Of a stretch of DNA of 64,000 bases, positions 45,971 through 57,400 are shown in pieces. Both the position numbers and the translations under genes were made by a program. The notes under the pieces were generated by a model. That model was given only the letters and a program-made list of their open reading frames with translations, had not been told where the DNA came from and ran no database searches. Source of the DNA: Cryptomeria japonica (Eukaryota > Streptophyta > Pinopsida > Cupressales > Cupressaceae); assembly GCF_030272615.1 (NCBI RefSeq), contig NC_081410.1, forward strand, positions 290,717,957-290,781,956, written 5' to 3'. How positions within the stretch are numbered: position 1 is the stretch's first letter; every line of letters starts with the position of its first letter.

Positions 45971-46657
45971 AGATTCCCACTACCTACAAAAGGCTTTTTC
46001 GGCTTCGATTTTTGCTTTTGTTTCTTCTAGAGGATGAGCAACCAATGCCTTGTTCTTGGATCCTGAAAGCATATCCAGCTGAGAAAGATGAGACTGCTCA
46101 CGAGACAAATGCTCACAAAAGACATCAAAGACAGGCATGGTGAAACGAGCACCCAAGCCATCAATGGTGGAGTAGAAAGCTAAGGCAAAAAACTGAAAAA
46201 TGACCCTAAAGCTTTGAAATAATCAAATGAATGCACTCTATGTCTGTCTTGATCTTGCCACATCCCTAAAGATCAAATCTAGTAGTCTTGAACTTGTTCA
46301 ATAAATCCTCAATGGTGGGAAAAGAATCAGGTGAAAAAGAAACCAACTCTACCTCAATCTACAATGCCTGAATCTCATTGACCCTCCCAAAGAGAGAATC
46401 AAACTTCAACCACATAGCCCGAGGAGTGAGAAACTCATCAAGGTGAAATAGAAGACTGTCTAAGACATGCAATAAGAGAAAACCCATGGCCTCATCCATC
46501 TTGTTCCTATGCTAAAGAAGCTCATAAGGACGCTGCAAGACAGGCTGAACCTCATCCAAACAAGACCACAACCCTCATTCCTTGAGAAGTCTCATGATGT
46601 GGGGCTTCGAGGTGTGATAGTTGTGTTAAGTCAACAACTCAACTAAAGGATCTGCCA
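45971..46657 (-). pseudogene. gag, 5' part, of the decayed copia element
   Basis: Starting at MADPLVELLT (46657) the minus strand reads a copia Gag N-terminus with several stops. Recognisable text includes KMDEAMGFLLLHVLDSLLFH and RAMWLKFDSLFGRVNEIQ. The plus-strand copia element inserted at its 3' edge. The rest of gag continues below 41000. Confidence 0.6.
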
Positions 46658-46659
46658 TG

Positions 46660-47936
46660 AGAACAAAACTCTATACCTACACCTGCACCTGCTTGTTGGT
46701 TGTTTTTTATTATGTGATCTTTTAGAATAGACAGAAGATGCAGAAGGGTTTGTTTGTTTTGAGAGTTTTGGTGTTCTAGATTTCTGATATAAATGATAGA
46801 AAGCAAGAAAAAATACCCCCCACAATAGATAAACCCAAACCCTAGTACATACTAATGAGAAGGAAGTAGTGCATAAGCAAAAAAACTTCAAACTGATATC
46901 TCATGTACCTAATGAAAATTTTGAAAAAAAAATCACTAATCTTAATAGAGCATGCTGAGAGATTTCCAATGCCTATTCATTTTTGAAAAACGGAGTTCGT
47001 TTGCCCATTCTATGGCCCCAGAAGTGTTGAAAAGAAGCCTGACTTTGATTGGAAAAAAGTATAGTCAAACAGAAGATTCATAAAAAAAAATCCAACTCCA
47101 CAACATCTGGCTCGGAACCAAATTTTTGATGCCTACTTTTTTTTCCAAAAAATGACTCCAGATGCGCAAGATATGACCAAAAAATGAACCCCCCCTCAAA
47201 AAGGCTAGAGGGTGGTGGTTCGGTGGAGGAGCCAAGAGGAGGTGGCAGGATGGCAGCAGTGGTGGTGGTCGGGCCAAGCGAAGGTGGTTATTTCTGGGCC
47301 AGGCGGAGGCAGTGACCTACGCCGGCGGTGGTGGTGAGTTTCGGCGGGGGGTCAGCAGGGCGGTGGCCAGCAAGGCGATGGCCGGCGAGGTCTAGAGGGG
47401 GTGCCACCGAGGGCCAGGGCTGGCAGGGGCCAGCCTGGCGGGAACCTACAGGCAGGCCGGACTGGCAGGGCCAATCGTCATACGGTGGCTGGACTGTCAG
47501 TACGAGTACCTACACAATCCCCAAAACCCCAAAACAATTTTTTTTTTTTTAAAACTTGTTTTTTACACCTTATTTTGTGATTTTTTTTATTTATTTTTTT
47601 TTTAAATAAAAAATCTGGCCTGCATGCCGTAAAAAGGAAAAATATATTTTTTTTTGGAAAAAAATTTCTCGATTTGCGTCCCAAAGCCGTACGGCCTAGT
47701 TTTGGAGAAAAAATTCACCCAAATGCTCAAGAGTCAAAAATAGACAAATTTTATATGACTATAGGGGTTTTTTGGGTCTTCTGAGCATGATGGTGAGGTC
47801 CGTTTAGGCCCAAAGTGATCCAAAAAAATCCTATCCCTAATCACACAAAAAAATTGCCTGAAACCCCAGATCTGCTTCTAATGCAAAAATTCTAAAAATT
47901 AGGAACAGATAGTTGCAGATCTGAGCTCTGATACCA
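46660..47936 (-). other. Leader of the decayed copia element with a GC-rich island
   Basis: The primer site is at 47925-47936. The leader is about 1.25 kb. It holds a strikingly GC-rich block at about 47210-47480, with near-repeats GGCGGTGGCCAGCAA and GGCGATGGCCGGCGA (47356-47386). This is flanked by T/A-rich runs (47530-47670). No protein was recognised in any frame. Confidence 0.6.
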
Positions 47937-48304
47937 TGTTGGAGTTGAGAAACACAATACCACAGGAGCCTAAATATCTTCTGCAAGATAAAACAATCTG
48001 TTACAAGGAGAAGCAATGAAGCAAAGCAATCTGAAGAACAAAACACAGGAAAAATATGCTCAAAAGAGGAGAGCTCGATATTCACCAAAATGTGTAGTGT
48101 CATAATGATACAAAGAAAAGACAAATAACCTCTAATAGGTCAAGAAACCCTAAAATGGAAAACCTGGGCTTGCACATAATAATTAATAAAAGAATTAATT
48201 ATTATGCACCTAATGTTAGCTTCAGTGTAAAAAGATAATAGGGAGCTTAAATAATTAAACAAATATTGTCTAATTAATCAAGTAAATACCCAATTACTCT
48301 AACA
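47937..48304 (-). repeat. 5' LTR of the decayed copia element
   Basis: This copy begins TGTTGGAGTTGAGAAACAC beside the primer site and ends ACTCTAACA before CATTT. It differs from the other copy at only a handful of bases by eye, so the insertion is moderately young despite the many stops. Confidence 0.92.
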
Positions 48305-48584
48305 CATTTGGCCCATCCCCCCCCCCCCCCCCCTAACATCACTCTAAATTCCCCATTAACATCTTATAACATTCATTCATTCATTCTTTCTACCATTAAT
48401 AAAATATAGCATTCAGTCATTAATATCACATAACATTCATTAACACATAACATTGATTAACATTAATTAACACGCAACATTCATCAATATTAATTAACAC
48501 ATATCATCCATAACCATTAATTAGCACATAATTACATTCACTAACACATAAAAATCAGTCATTATCAAATAAGTTAGATTACAA
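48305..48584 (-). repeat. C17 tract and degenerate AT-rich repeats beyond the SET-Ptta gene
   Basis: A run of 17 C (48317-48333) is followed, up to about 48560, by roughly a dozen copies of a unit like CATTAACACATAACATTCAT with small changes. It sits just past the 3' end of the minus-strand CACTA gene. Clustered short subterminal repeats of this kind bind the accessory transposase in CACTA elements, so this may be the subterminal region. No CACTA terminus was found. Confidence 0.45.
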
Positions 48585-51500
48585 TCATTTCTTTTTTTGT
48601 TTCTTCTTTGAAGCTATGAAAAGACTAAGTGGAACATCAGTTTCTTCATCATTTCCCCCCTCTACAGATGTTCTGCCAACTACTCGTGATCTTGATGTAT
48701 TCCTAGTCCTATACTGAGGATGAGGACACTGAAGCAAAGGGGGGTCCTCTGCAATAACAAAGAAATGGGTTAAATTCAAAAAAAAAATTATTATTGTTAC
48801 AAGTATATCATTAATTTAGAGAACATAATTGTTGTGCTCTTTACCTAATGGGGCCACATCATTTTGTGTAGCCTCAACTTCAACATGTTGAACACCCTCT
48901 AGATCATCTAGAGTTGAAATACTAAAGGTTACATTAATGTTGAACACCAAATGCAATTATATTTGTTTAAAGGAATAAAAGTGGTCCTCTTTACCTGAGT
49001 GGGGAACATCGCGTTCTTGATGTTGTGTACCCAGATCATGCTCCACTTGGTCACCACCGACTACATGCTCTAAAATATTAACAAAAAAGGTTACATTAAT
49101 TACTACTCTAATTACAAATTAAGATGTTTAATTGTATTAATAGCTAAATAAATAAATTTGAATAGCAAATGAATACCTCCACTACTGGGATGCACATCTG
49201 GACCTTCATGTGCAGGTGGTGTTTCACGATTAGCAGGCTGCATTCCAATGTCATGCACATTGTTATCATTGCTTGCTTATTTAAAACAAATATAGTCACT
49301 TTATGTTGGAACTCAACATCAATTAGATTATTGGTAAAGTATTCAATTTGAAACAATTTCCATTTAGCATATTTACCTGTGTGACGGATGCACTTGAATG
49401 TTGTGTATGCCCACTCAATTCTCGTATCCGATCAGCCACGACTGAATAGCCTTGCTAGTAGGCAATTCTCTTGTCATATTCTGTGGGCGCTATATTGAAT
49501 TCAAAGCCCTGCATTTTTGCTTGGTACCGTGAATTTTGCTTTCTTTGTTTGATAAAAAAAAATGTTTGTAATTGATTAATATTTTGATGCAATATTTTGT
49601 TTACATGAGATACTTCAAATTCGTGCAGCAAGTTTCATGTAACCACTAGAGCCAAGTTTGTGTTGCCCGTGCTTTTCTTGTCTTGCCTTGGTTGCCTTTG
49701 ACATGTCACTCAATCTATAAAAAGTTTGAAATATATTAGATTATATAAATATAAAGAGTAATTAATTAGTACATAATTACATTCTTAATAGTATCTCGTA
49801 CCTTCTTCTGGCGTCTGGTTGTGTATTTCCTTTTTTCCTTTTAATTCTCTCCTTGGCATCCAAAATCAGGTCCTTCCACTCCCTCTCTGGAATCATGGGG
49901 GGACGCTCGTACTTTAGGTTCCTCTCTAAATGGGTCATGTATTGGTCCCTCACATACTTTAGATATGTGCCAGCTTTTTCAAGGAGCTTGGTTTTGTTTA
50001 AGGTGTTATTTCCAAACCACTCAACCATTTGGTTTGTCAATTCATCTTTTAACCTTTTTTCTTGGTCATTCCAAGTTTTAAAGCAAAAACAAACCTATTA
50101 GATTCAGAAATGAACTAAAGCTACATTTATTACACTTCAAGAAATGGATCAAAGGAAAACTATTCTAGCAATGATATGAAATCAAAATAGTGGATTAGGG
50201 TTAGTTCACATATGATGTACCACCTTTTATGTATGGTGGGCCCAAATATCTGCAATGCAATGTCACTAAGATGTTTATAAAAAATATGATTGCCTGCAAA
50301 AAATTCATGGGATCATTAGTCCAAAATGACTAATCATAAAGTAAATTACAATTAGAGTATATATAATAATAATTTTAAAGTACCTGGAACCTTTTGTATC
50401 TGTAAGGGAATCATTTCTTCGTCGCTCACCACCAATGTGGCTTGCAACGTTCCCGTACTAGCAATATGAGAAGATCCAGGAAATGATGGTATGTTATCAG
50501 CAATAGTCACCTCTGGCACATCCTCATGTGCATCTCCTTCTGCAAAAATTGAATCCACTATGAAATGGCATTAGAATTCAAGAAAGAACGCTTGAAGGGA
50601 AATAAACACATGACATAAGATAGAGCAAAAGAGGGATCTACCAACAATGGGCAGGACAATATGACGTGCAGTAGAGGATGTTTGCATGCTACGTGTTGGC
50701 GACATTGCAATCGGCAATACAGGTGAGGAAAACCTCTGATGAGGCAATGGCGGCATTTGCACAGTAACATTGACAACACCTAAAGAATAATACATTAAAT
50801 ATATGAAAAGTGCAAGAATTGTAAACAAGGATGAACCTTTATTTTGAAAATTGATAGTATCAAGTATGATGTGTTTTGGGTACTCAGAGTGATAAGCCAA
50901 GCAAGCGATAATACAAGAAAATCATCATCACCTGAAGATCCTACAACACCTTGATCATGAGAATGACTTTCATGAGGGCAGATAAATTGCTGTAAAAACA
51001 ATACATATATATTTTTGTTAATGGCATAAAAGAGAATAAAATATAAACCATTATTGAACTTTTGTTATAGTTAAAGCTTTCATTATTGCTTACTTGCAAG
51101 TTTTCTATTGTCTGAAGCAATAATTCCATTCTCTCTCGTATCTCATCAATAATAGGATGCACGGTTGCCAAAGCAACAATCTCTTTTCTAATTTTTCTAA
51201 GAGGCATTTTAAAGAATTCCATAAGGTGTGTGGAATCTTCAGGGTCATCATCCCTTAACCCTAATGATTCCACATCCCTAGAAAGGTGCGCAGGTACTGC
51301 AACTCCCTTTCCCTTTCCCCGAACATCCCTCTATGTCAAGAATATCATTAACAATTACAAAATTAGTATAAATCACTAAAAAAAGGAACATAATAATGTA
51401 ACAATTTGCTTATATCTAATTTGTACAATTACAATGAGGTTTACCTTCTTGGTAGAAGTTTTGCAAGCTACATCCCTATCTGTGATATGTGATGGATCCA

Positions 51501-52688
51501 TGTCACCCTATGACAAAGAAAAAATATTAAAAAACATTAGCGAAATTAAACCAATAGACTTAGCAAAAAAACTTCATAATAAAATGGTATATTGGATTAA
51601 TTAATTGGAGGTTGGTTAATTTAAATGGTATATAGTACATACCACCCCCATGATATAAACTTTGTTTGTATCTATACGATTCAAACTGTAATCAATTAGA
51701 AGCTCTTCACCTGCACTTATTGATTTTATTGCACATACAAATACACGATTTCCCTCGTGCACCCCAAATATGCAATTGGGTTGTTTATTAGTTGACCCAA
51801 GTTGCGTAATATTTATTAAACCTACAATATTCCTTGTTTCTTTTCGCCAACCATCAATGTATACAGCCACTCGTTTACTTTGATCATTATCTTTCTATTG
51901 TATATAATTTGCTGACAGTGCATACCTACGCATACTTTTTTTATATTTAACAATCTGCATCCAATTATTGTAACTGTAACAAAGTCCAACAAACTCCATC
52001 AATTCAGCAACTCTATTGTAACAGAACTTTATGTCGTTCATGGAAAATAAGCCTAAACCATGTAACGACGAAGGTGCTATGTCATATATCCTATCATTAA
52101 CACAAAAATCGGTGTTTATTGGAGGAAGTTTCTTGGGCACCCATTGTTTCTGTATATGTTTGTACCTCAGTGGCACCTCAATGCTGCCTTTGGTCTCATC
52201 ATCATAAGAACATAACCCCCCTTGAACAAGGAAAAATTTCATGTGTTTATTGAATTTTCTTCTAATCTTTTGACCTCTTGTTGATCTCCCTATTGTAGAC
52301 CTACTAGATGTGTCACTTTCATTTTCTATTCCTGCATTTTCCTCACTCGACGAAGACAGATCTGACAAATACCTATTTGGGGTACCTGCACTCCATGAAA
52401 TGAGAGAGTTAATTGGTAATGAGAGAGAAATTTTGCAAATGAGGGTAATGTTGATGAAGAAGTCAGCCCTAAAGTTGATTTTGGGATTAAAATTGGAATA
52501 AGTCCAACTGGGGCCTCAAGTGTTGATAACTGTATTAGATTTGCTACTAATGTCAAGGTTTGAAAAACTGAGGAAGTTTGTTTTCCAAGTAATTTTTAAA
52601 AAATAAATTGTTTCTATAGGGTGTATTGACTAGTTATACCTGTCCATCCATGAGACTATGCAGGATCCTCGTCAAAGGGGTTCAGGGT
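48585..52688 (-). pseudogene. CACTA accessory gene: SET domain fused to Ptta/En-Spm transposase domain
   Basis: This minus-strand multi-exon gene was read from splice sites. Likely exons: 52688-52640, 52385-51643, 51507-51445, 51330-51094, 50989-50932, 50779-50642, 50539-50384, 50293-50224, about 50094-49802, 49714-49614, about 49540-49385, then short exons near 49270, 49070 and 48915, and the last ending 48585. The large exon encodes an acidic stretch, a basic patch and a SET domain: SSLHGLGLF, VAELMEFVG, then RNIVGLINITQLGSTNKQPN and AIKSISAGEELLIDYSLNRI. The NHS motif reads NIT, so catalysis is uncertain. Exon 51330 is helical (EIRERMELLLQTIENLQ). Exons 50094 and 49714 give the Ptta domain (KYERPPMIPEREWKDLILDA, TKARQEKHGQHKLGSSGYMK). 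The C-terminus is basic (IASKKKQKKK). In-frame TAGs at 51895-51897 and in exon 49540 fit CAG to TAG. Phases match across most early exons. Confidence 0.72.
51643..52385 (-). pseudogene. SET-domain exon of the CACTA accessory gene
   Basis: This is a single 743-nt exon with acceptor GAGTGCAG before 52385 and donor GTATGT after 51643. It is open apart from one TAG at 51895-51897. SET domains transfer a methyl group from S-adenosylmethionine to lysine, usually on histones. Seen here: the N-terminal G-x-G motif (HGLGLFS), the FVG strand, an asparagine motif INIT with PNC 11 residues later, and the C-terminal GEELLIDY with the conserved Tyr. No cysteine-rich pre-SET or post-SET was seen. Preceding it is S/E-rich text and GQKIRRKFNKHMKFF. 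If real, the protein would act on chromatin in the nucleus. Confidence 0.75.
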
Positions 52689-53468
52689 CTTGTACAATGT
52701 AATTCAATATTCTTATGTTAGCTAAAAATTACATAGTACACAACATGAACAATATGAACTTTGTAGACAAAAAGAGTATTAAATAATAAAAAGATGTTGT
52801 CATCAAAATCATTGTAAATTTTTTAATTCCTTACCTTTACTTTATGTAGACTATGCAGGATCCTAAACTAAATGGTTGATGATGTCTATATTCAATGACC
52901 TATTCCCACCAAGGGTGACAACATCACACGGGGACTATACCTGAAATCAACACCATCAATTGAGAATCATAAGCATTACTACATTTGTAAGTTGATAAAC
53001 AATAAATACATATGTATCATAAGCATCATAAGCAACACATGATGTGTCATCATATATGTAATTGAGCATCACATATGTGTCATCATAAACATGTAATACA
53101 TCACAAATGTATCATAAATCACCATCCATCACATACGTAATAAACAATCCACATTCTATAAATAAACACAAAGTTCAAAAACTGTCACATGCATCATCAT
53201 AAACATGTGATCCATCACATATGTATTTTAAATCAACATCCATCACATAGCTAATAAACAATCCAATTTCCATAAATAAACACATTTTAAAAAATGTCAC
53301 ATAAATAGCCACTCTCCCTATCTCCATCTCCATATTAAAAGGTGTATCATGAATTAATTATGTAAAGGCATTAGAATTCAAAACATAATGATTTTAATTA
53401 TGTAAAAAAAAATTTATCAAGAAGTCAATATTAAATAGATAATATACTAATCGCATACCTCATACATT
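52689..53468. repeat. Spacer with a roughly 117-bp tandem duplication
   Basis: A unit beginning TCATCATAAACATGTAATAC near 53083 is repeated near 53200 (CATCATAAACATGTGATCC). Both copies share CATCCATCACATA, TAATAAACAATCCA and ATAAATAAACACA. Shorter phrases CACATATGTG and ATCATAAGCATCATAAGC surround it. GACTATGCAGGATCCT occurs at 52654 and 52848. The spacer lies upstream of the SET-Ptta gene, so promoter or transposase-binding repeats are possible. No gene was seen. Confidence 0.5.
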
Positions 53469-53560
53469 TCATTCTTCATCATCATGAACATCAAGGTCAT
53501 CATCATCATCATCATCATCACCATCAATGTGTTGTTCTCAAATTCTGATTCCCTTCTATC
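53469..53560 (-). pseudogene. Possible acidic terminal exon of the TNP2 gene
   Basis: The minus frame reads EQHIDGDDDDDDDDLDVHDD, ending EE and TGA at 53469-53471, preceded by a stop in ATT TGA (R expected). The aspartate run comes from an ATC microsatellite (53497-53521). Such acidic tails follow DUF4216 in the TNP2 gene at 61.3-63.9 kb. This could be its last exon, cut off by the retroelement DNA between. Evidence is slight. Confidence 0.25.
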
Positions 53561-53599
53561 CTCCATGTAAGAAATATAATGAAGTTTGTTTGCATATGA

Positions 53600-54445
53600 A
53601 GAGGACATCAAGAAAATTAGAACTCCAGAATAACATATAACAAGGTTTCAACAAAACCTTCTACACTTCAAACTTCTCCAAAGCTCAGGTGTGTATACCT
53701 TCTGTGAAAACTTTCACACTTTAAAATTTGACATCCATAGTAAACCAATGCTAAAAACCTATGGACTTCATCACCTTAATAAAACTAAAACAATAAAAGA
53801 AAAAACCTATGCTCATTTTCAGTATTGATCCCCAAGAGATATAGAAAGAAATCCACAACTGATACCAGTGCCTTATCCAGGCTACAAAGTCACCTAAGTC
53901 AAGCAAGGATTCCAAAATTAAACATTCCCATACATTTCAGCATTTCAGATTTTATTAACCCTATACATGCCTGACATATATAAGAGTGCTTTCTTGTTAA
54001 ACTAGACACCGTTTATCAAATTCATAGCAGCAAACAAGTAATCTACTGATAGAGGTGTTTCGGGCATATTTAATTCCTCTCCTGAAGAGAAAAGATAAAA
54101 ACATATCCATAAAATTGCATAACAATCTATTTTCAACTGAATAACCCTAGACTATTCAAATGAAACCAACAAAACACTGAACGCACACCAGAAGACAACA
54201 CAGATTTTAGGCTCAAAAATTTCTGATCTGTATATTCATATTCATTTGTGAGAAAATTTTACATAACTCAAAGTATTATCTGTAATAGCCAGAAAAAACC
54301 CTAGATATTTTTTAGCAGAGTTTCTTTACAAATTCTTGTGATCCCTTTTTTCTAAGTCCTGGTATCCATTTATAACAACATGGATGCAAAACAAGCTTCA
54401 GACATTCCTAAGGATAATTTGTTACAACCGCAATTTCCTTCAAAA
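53600..54445 (-). repeat. LTR-like sequence, family B copy
   Basis: It carries the two blocks shared with 1263-1550 (53674-53700 and 53865-53886), then AGAGGTGTTTCGGGC (54052) and AAAAAACCCTAGATATTTTTT (54293). It sits directly after the stop of the large accessory ORF, the place for the 3' LTR of a minus-strand element. Exact ends and target duplications were not found. Confidence 0.4.
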
Positions 54446-54450
54446 AGCAG

Positions 54451-57400
54451 TTACAAGTCTTTTTCAGTCTCAGCAGCCTTTTTAGTTTGTTTCTCCAAAA
54501 CAGAATCTTCTAATTGTTCTGGGATTTCCTCTTCTTGCACCGCATACTTTTTAGTCCACCCTTGAAACACGTCATCATCAGGCCATGAGTATCTAACAAT
54601 TTTCTTCTTCAATTTAACTAACCTTTTCCAAGAGTTTCTCACTTTCCTAACCTCTGATTCCAAAAAGCCATAGTGTGACTTTATCTTTTCTATTTCTTGA
54701 ATTGTCTTAACAAACGGAGATGTGTCATCTTTATTGATGACTTCACTCACTCTTAAAGACAAGTTAGCTCCTAGCTCATCAAGCCATACTTGTTTGTCTT
54801 CCAACTGATTTGGGCTAACAAAACCCCCAGGAAACAATTCAAATTTATGCTCAGTATATTTCTTCATGTATAAGTTAGCCTTCCTCTCTACACTGGCTCT
54901 TCCTTCTACTAGCTTGGCCATGCCTTTTGCTAATTCACATGTGGATTTAATAATGGCATCAAACCCTGCCTCATCATAGGATGCACACATAAGTTTTAGA
55001 TCCACTTCCCTAGGCATCCACTTCTCTAAAATCGACTCTAAAATAGCCTTGTCTTCATTCAACCCACTCAAAGTATCCATAATTCTTTTCATATTGGTGT
55101 GCACAATGGGGGCTTTTACTATATCAGCAAAACTCAAAATTGTGGCCTTTACCTTCTCTTCATATTTATTTGCAAACAGGGCTTGAGCCTGTTTTAACTT
55201 CTCCAACTCATGTTGAATGGTTTCAGCTGGTTGAAAACCAGAAGGCATAGGATAAGGGGGAAATTCAATGATAGGACTGGTGGGTGGAGGTCTTGCTGGA
55301 GAAGATGCAATCATCATAGTAGAGGATTCACCTCCTTGGTGTTGTCCTTCCAGTTGACTCTATAGTCTGGCAATAATATTGTCCCTGTTGGCTACCTCTT
55401 TTTTGGCTTCATTGTAAGCCTTCAGAACTATTTCTATTTTCATTTGGAGATCAGATCTCTCCTTTGCTTCTTTCTCAGCCACTGCCACACTAAATTTTGT
55501 AGTTTCTAGAACTGTACTAGCAGCTTCCACCACTTTTGTGTCTTGGACTCTGTTAACAATCATACCTCCTAGGAAACTGGATTCTGAGGTATCTTTCCTC
55601 CTTCTACTTTCATCCCTCTTCAAGGACCACATGACTAAAGAAGCATTATCCTTTCTGAATGTCACTCCCTCCATAGGCTTGGTCTCTTTTCTGACTACTT
55701 TAAGTACCAAGGCATCTGCTATATCCCATTCAAGGAGGAGTAGAACACCAACCTTTTACACCATTTCTCTTCCAACTTCAAGAGTGATGGCTTTAAATTC
55801 AGCCATCATTTCTTGCTTCACTTCTTCCTCCACTAAAGTGGCATCTTTATGAGGCTGTTCATTCTTCCTCTTTTCGCACCTTGCCTTGAATTGCTTTATG
55901 TTTTTCTTCCAAACAAATTGCATGAAGGCCCCTATTGTGAAAAAATTACTATCAGCCAGGAACTCCTCATTGGCTTGCTTGACAGCAGATTCTATCTCTT
56001 TACCTTTGAACTCATCAGCAGTTAAGTTCATTTCAGTAGTAGGTGGCTCTTCTGGCATACCCTCTTGTGTTTCCTCATATGTTTAAGCAATCTCCCCGAG
56101 ACTCCCTAACTGCAATAATTGTTCTACTACTTCCTATTCATCTCCTATATGGATAGCGGATTTAGATGGAGAGTATAGAGACTCACCTATTTGCACTTCC
56201 TTCCCCAGCCTTTGCCTTTTAGGGGAGTCTTGGATGTCAATGACATCTTCAATTGCTCTCTTCCCTCTTGAAATAGAGGGCTCACCTGTTACTGGCATCA
56301 ACACACTGTATTTGGACTTCTTATGCATTACATAATTGCCCAAAGGGATGGCCTTAGCAAAGGAAAGCTTGGCTAGAACCATCTTAGTCTTATCAGGATT
56401 ATCTCTTATTATAGCTTCCCTCTTTTCCTTCAAAGTTTGCATTAAATCTTCAAAATAAAGAATTAAGAATTTGATTTTTTCCTCAAAATAATTAAAGCTA
56501 AATAGAGGGTCATAACTACTATCAAATTGATGAATAAAATCCAAAGCCTTTTTGTATGCCACCCACTTTTCTTTCCTCAATTCCTGCTCATCCAAATTGA
56601 ACTCATTTCTAATTAAATCCTCTGGGAAATGGAATTGGTGTGGCCTACCTTTACATACTGCTCTCTTCCTGAACATGTCATTGAAAAAATCCTCAGGATC
56701 AGCAAACCTTATTACTACAGTACACAACTTGTATGGTTGAAATAAGTCATCCAAGTATTTCCAACCACCCTTGGTAATCACAAATTGATGGGCCATGCTG
56801 ACAGTTGGGAAAATAGTCCCTTTTCCTCTATTCGTTAGCTCTGCCTCTTGCACACCTCCAATTTGCCTTAGGACCTCAGCAATTCCTATCTTTAATGGGA
56901 CTTGATAAGGCAATAAATATGGAGTACCTCTAAAACCATACACTCTGAAAACTGTAGAGATGGGTATAAGTATATGTTACCCTAGTTGTGCATGATCTTG
57001 ATGCCTTTAGCAAATTCCTTTGGCCTAAGGAATTCTAAGAGAGCTTTAGGGATCCTAGGTTTCTCTGAACATAAGAGAATCCTAATCCTAGATGCAAAGC
57101 ATCTGTCAAACTTTAGGTAGCTGGCATCCTCTCTGTCCCAGGACAAAATGGGGCTCCATAGTTGTACAAGCATCTCTTCAGTGTCCTTCTCCTTAACTAG
57201 ATCCATTTCACTAGCAAAGTAATCAGCACCTTTAAATAAAAAACATGTGCATGAGAAGGGAGTACCATCCAAACAGTCTGTCCACCTTACCACTTTTTAT
57301 ACCTATGAGCACTGCATGAATTGCATCAATAAGGTAAGGTGCATAATCAAAGGTTACTACTAGAGAGGGGTTTAGAATCTATGCTATCATTAACATGTAA

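Larger units (their letters stand above)
37082..48304 (-). mobile_element. Ty1/copia element, complete but decayed, with a nested copia insertion
   Basis: LTRs of 368 bp lie at 37082-37449 (3') and 47937-48304 (5'), each running from TGTTGGAGTTGAG to CTCTAACA on the plus strand. Target duplications are CATTT (37077-37081 and 48305-48309). The primer site 47925-47936 is an exact tRNA-iMet complement, and the polypurine tract abuts the 3' LTR (minus TTAAGGGGGGG, 37450-37460). Coding order on the minus strand is gag (46657-45971, then 40999-40781), protease/integrase (40624-39500) and RT-RNase H (39228-37680). A plus-strand copia element split gag. Stops are frequent and mostly CAG to TAG. Confidence 0.9.

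Noticed and set aside
48317-48333. C17 tract as an assembly gap or regulatory signal
   Set aside because: A homopolymer this long may have uncertain length, and nothing else supports a function.
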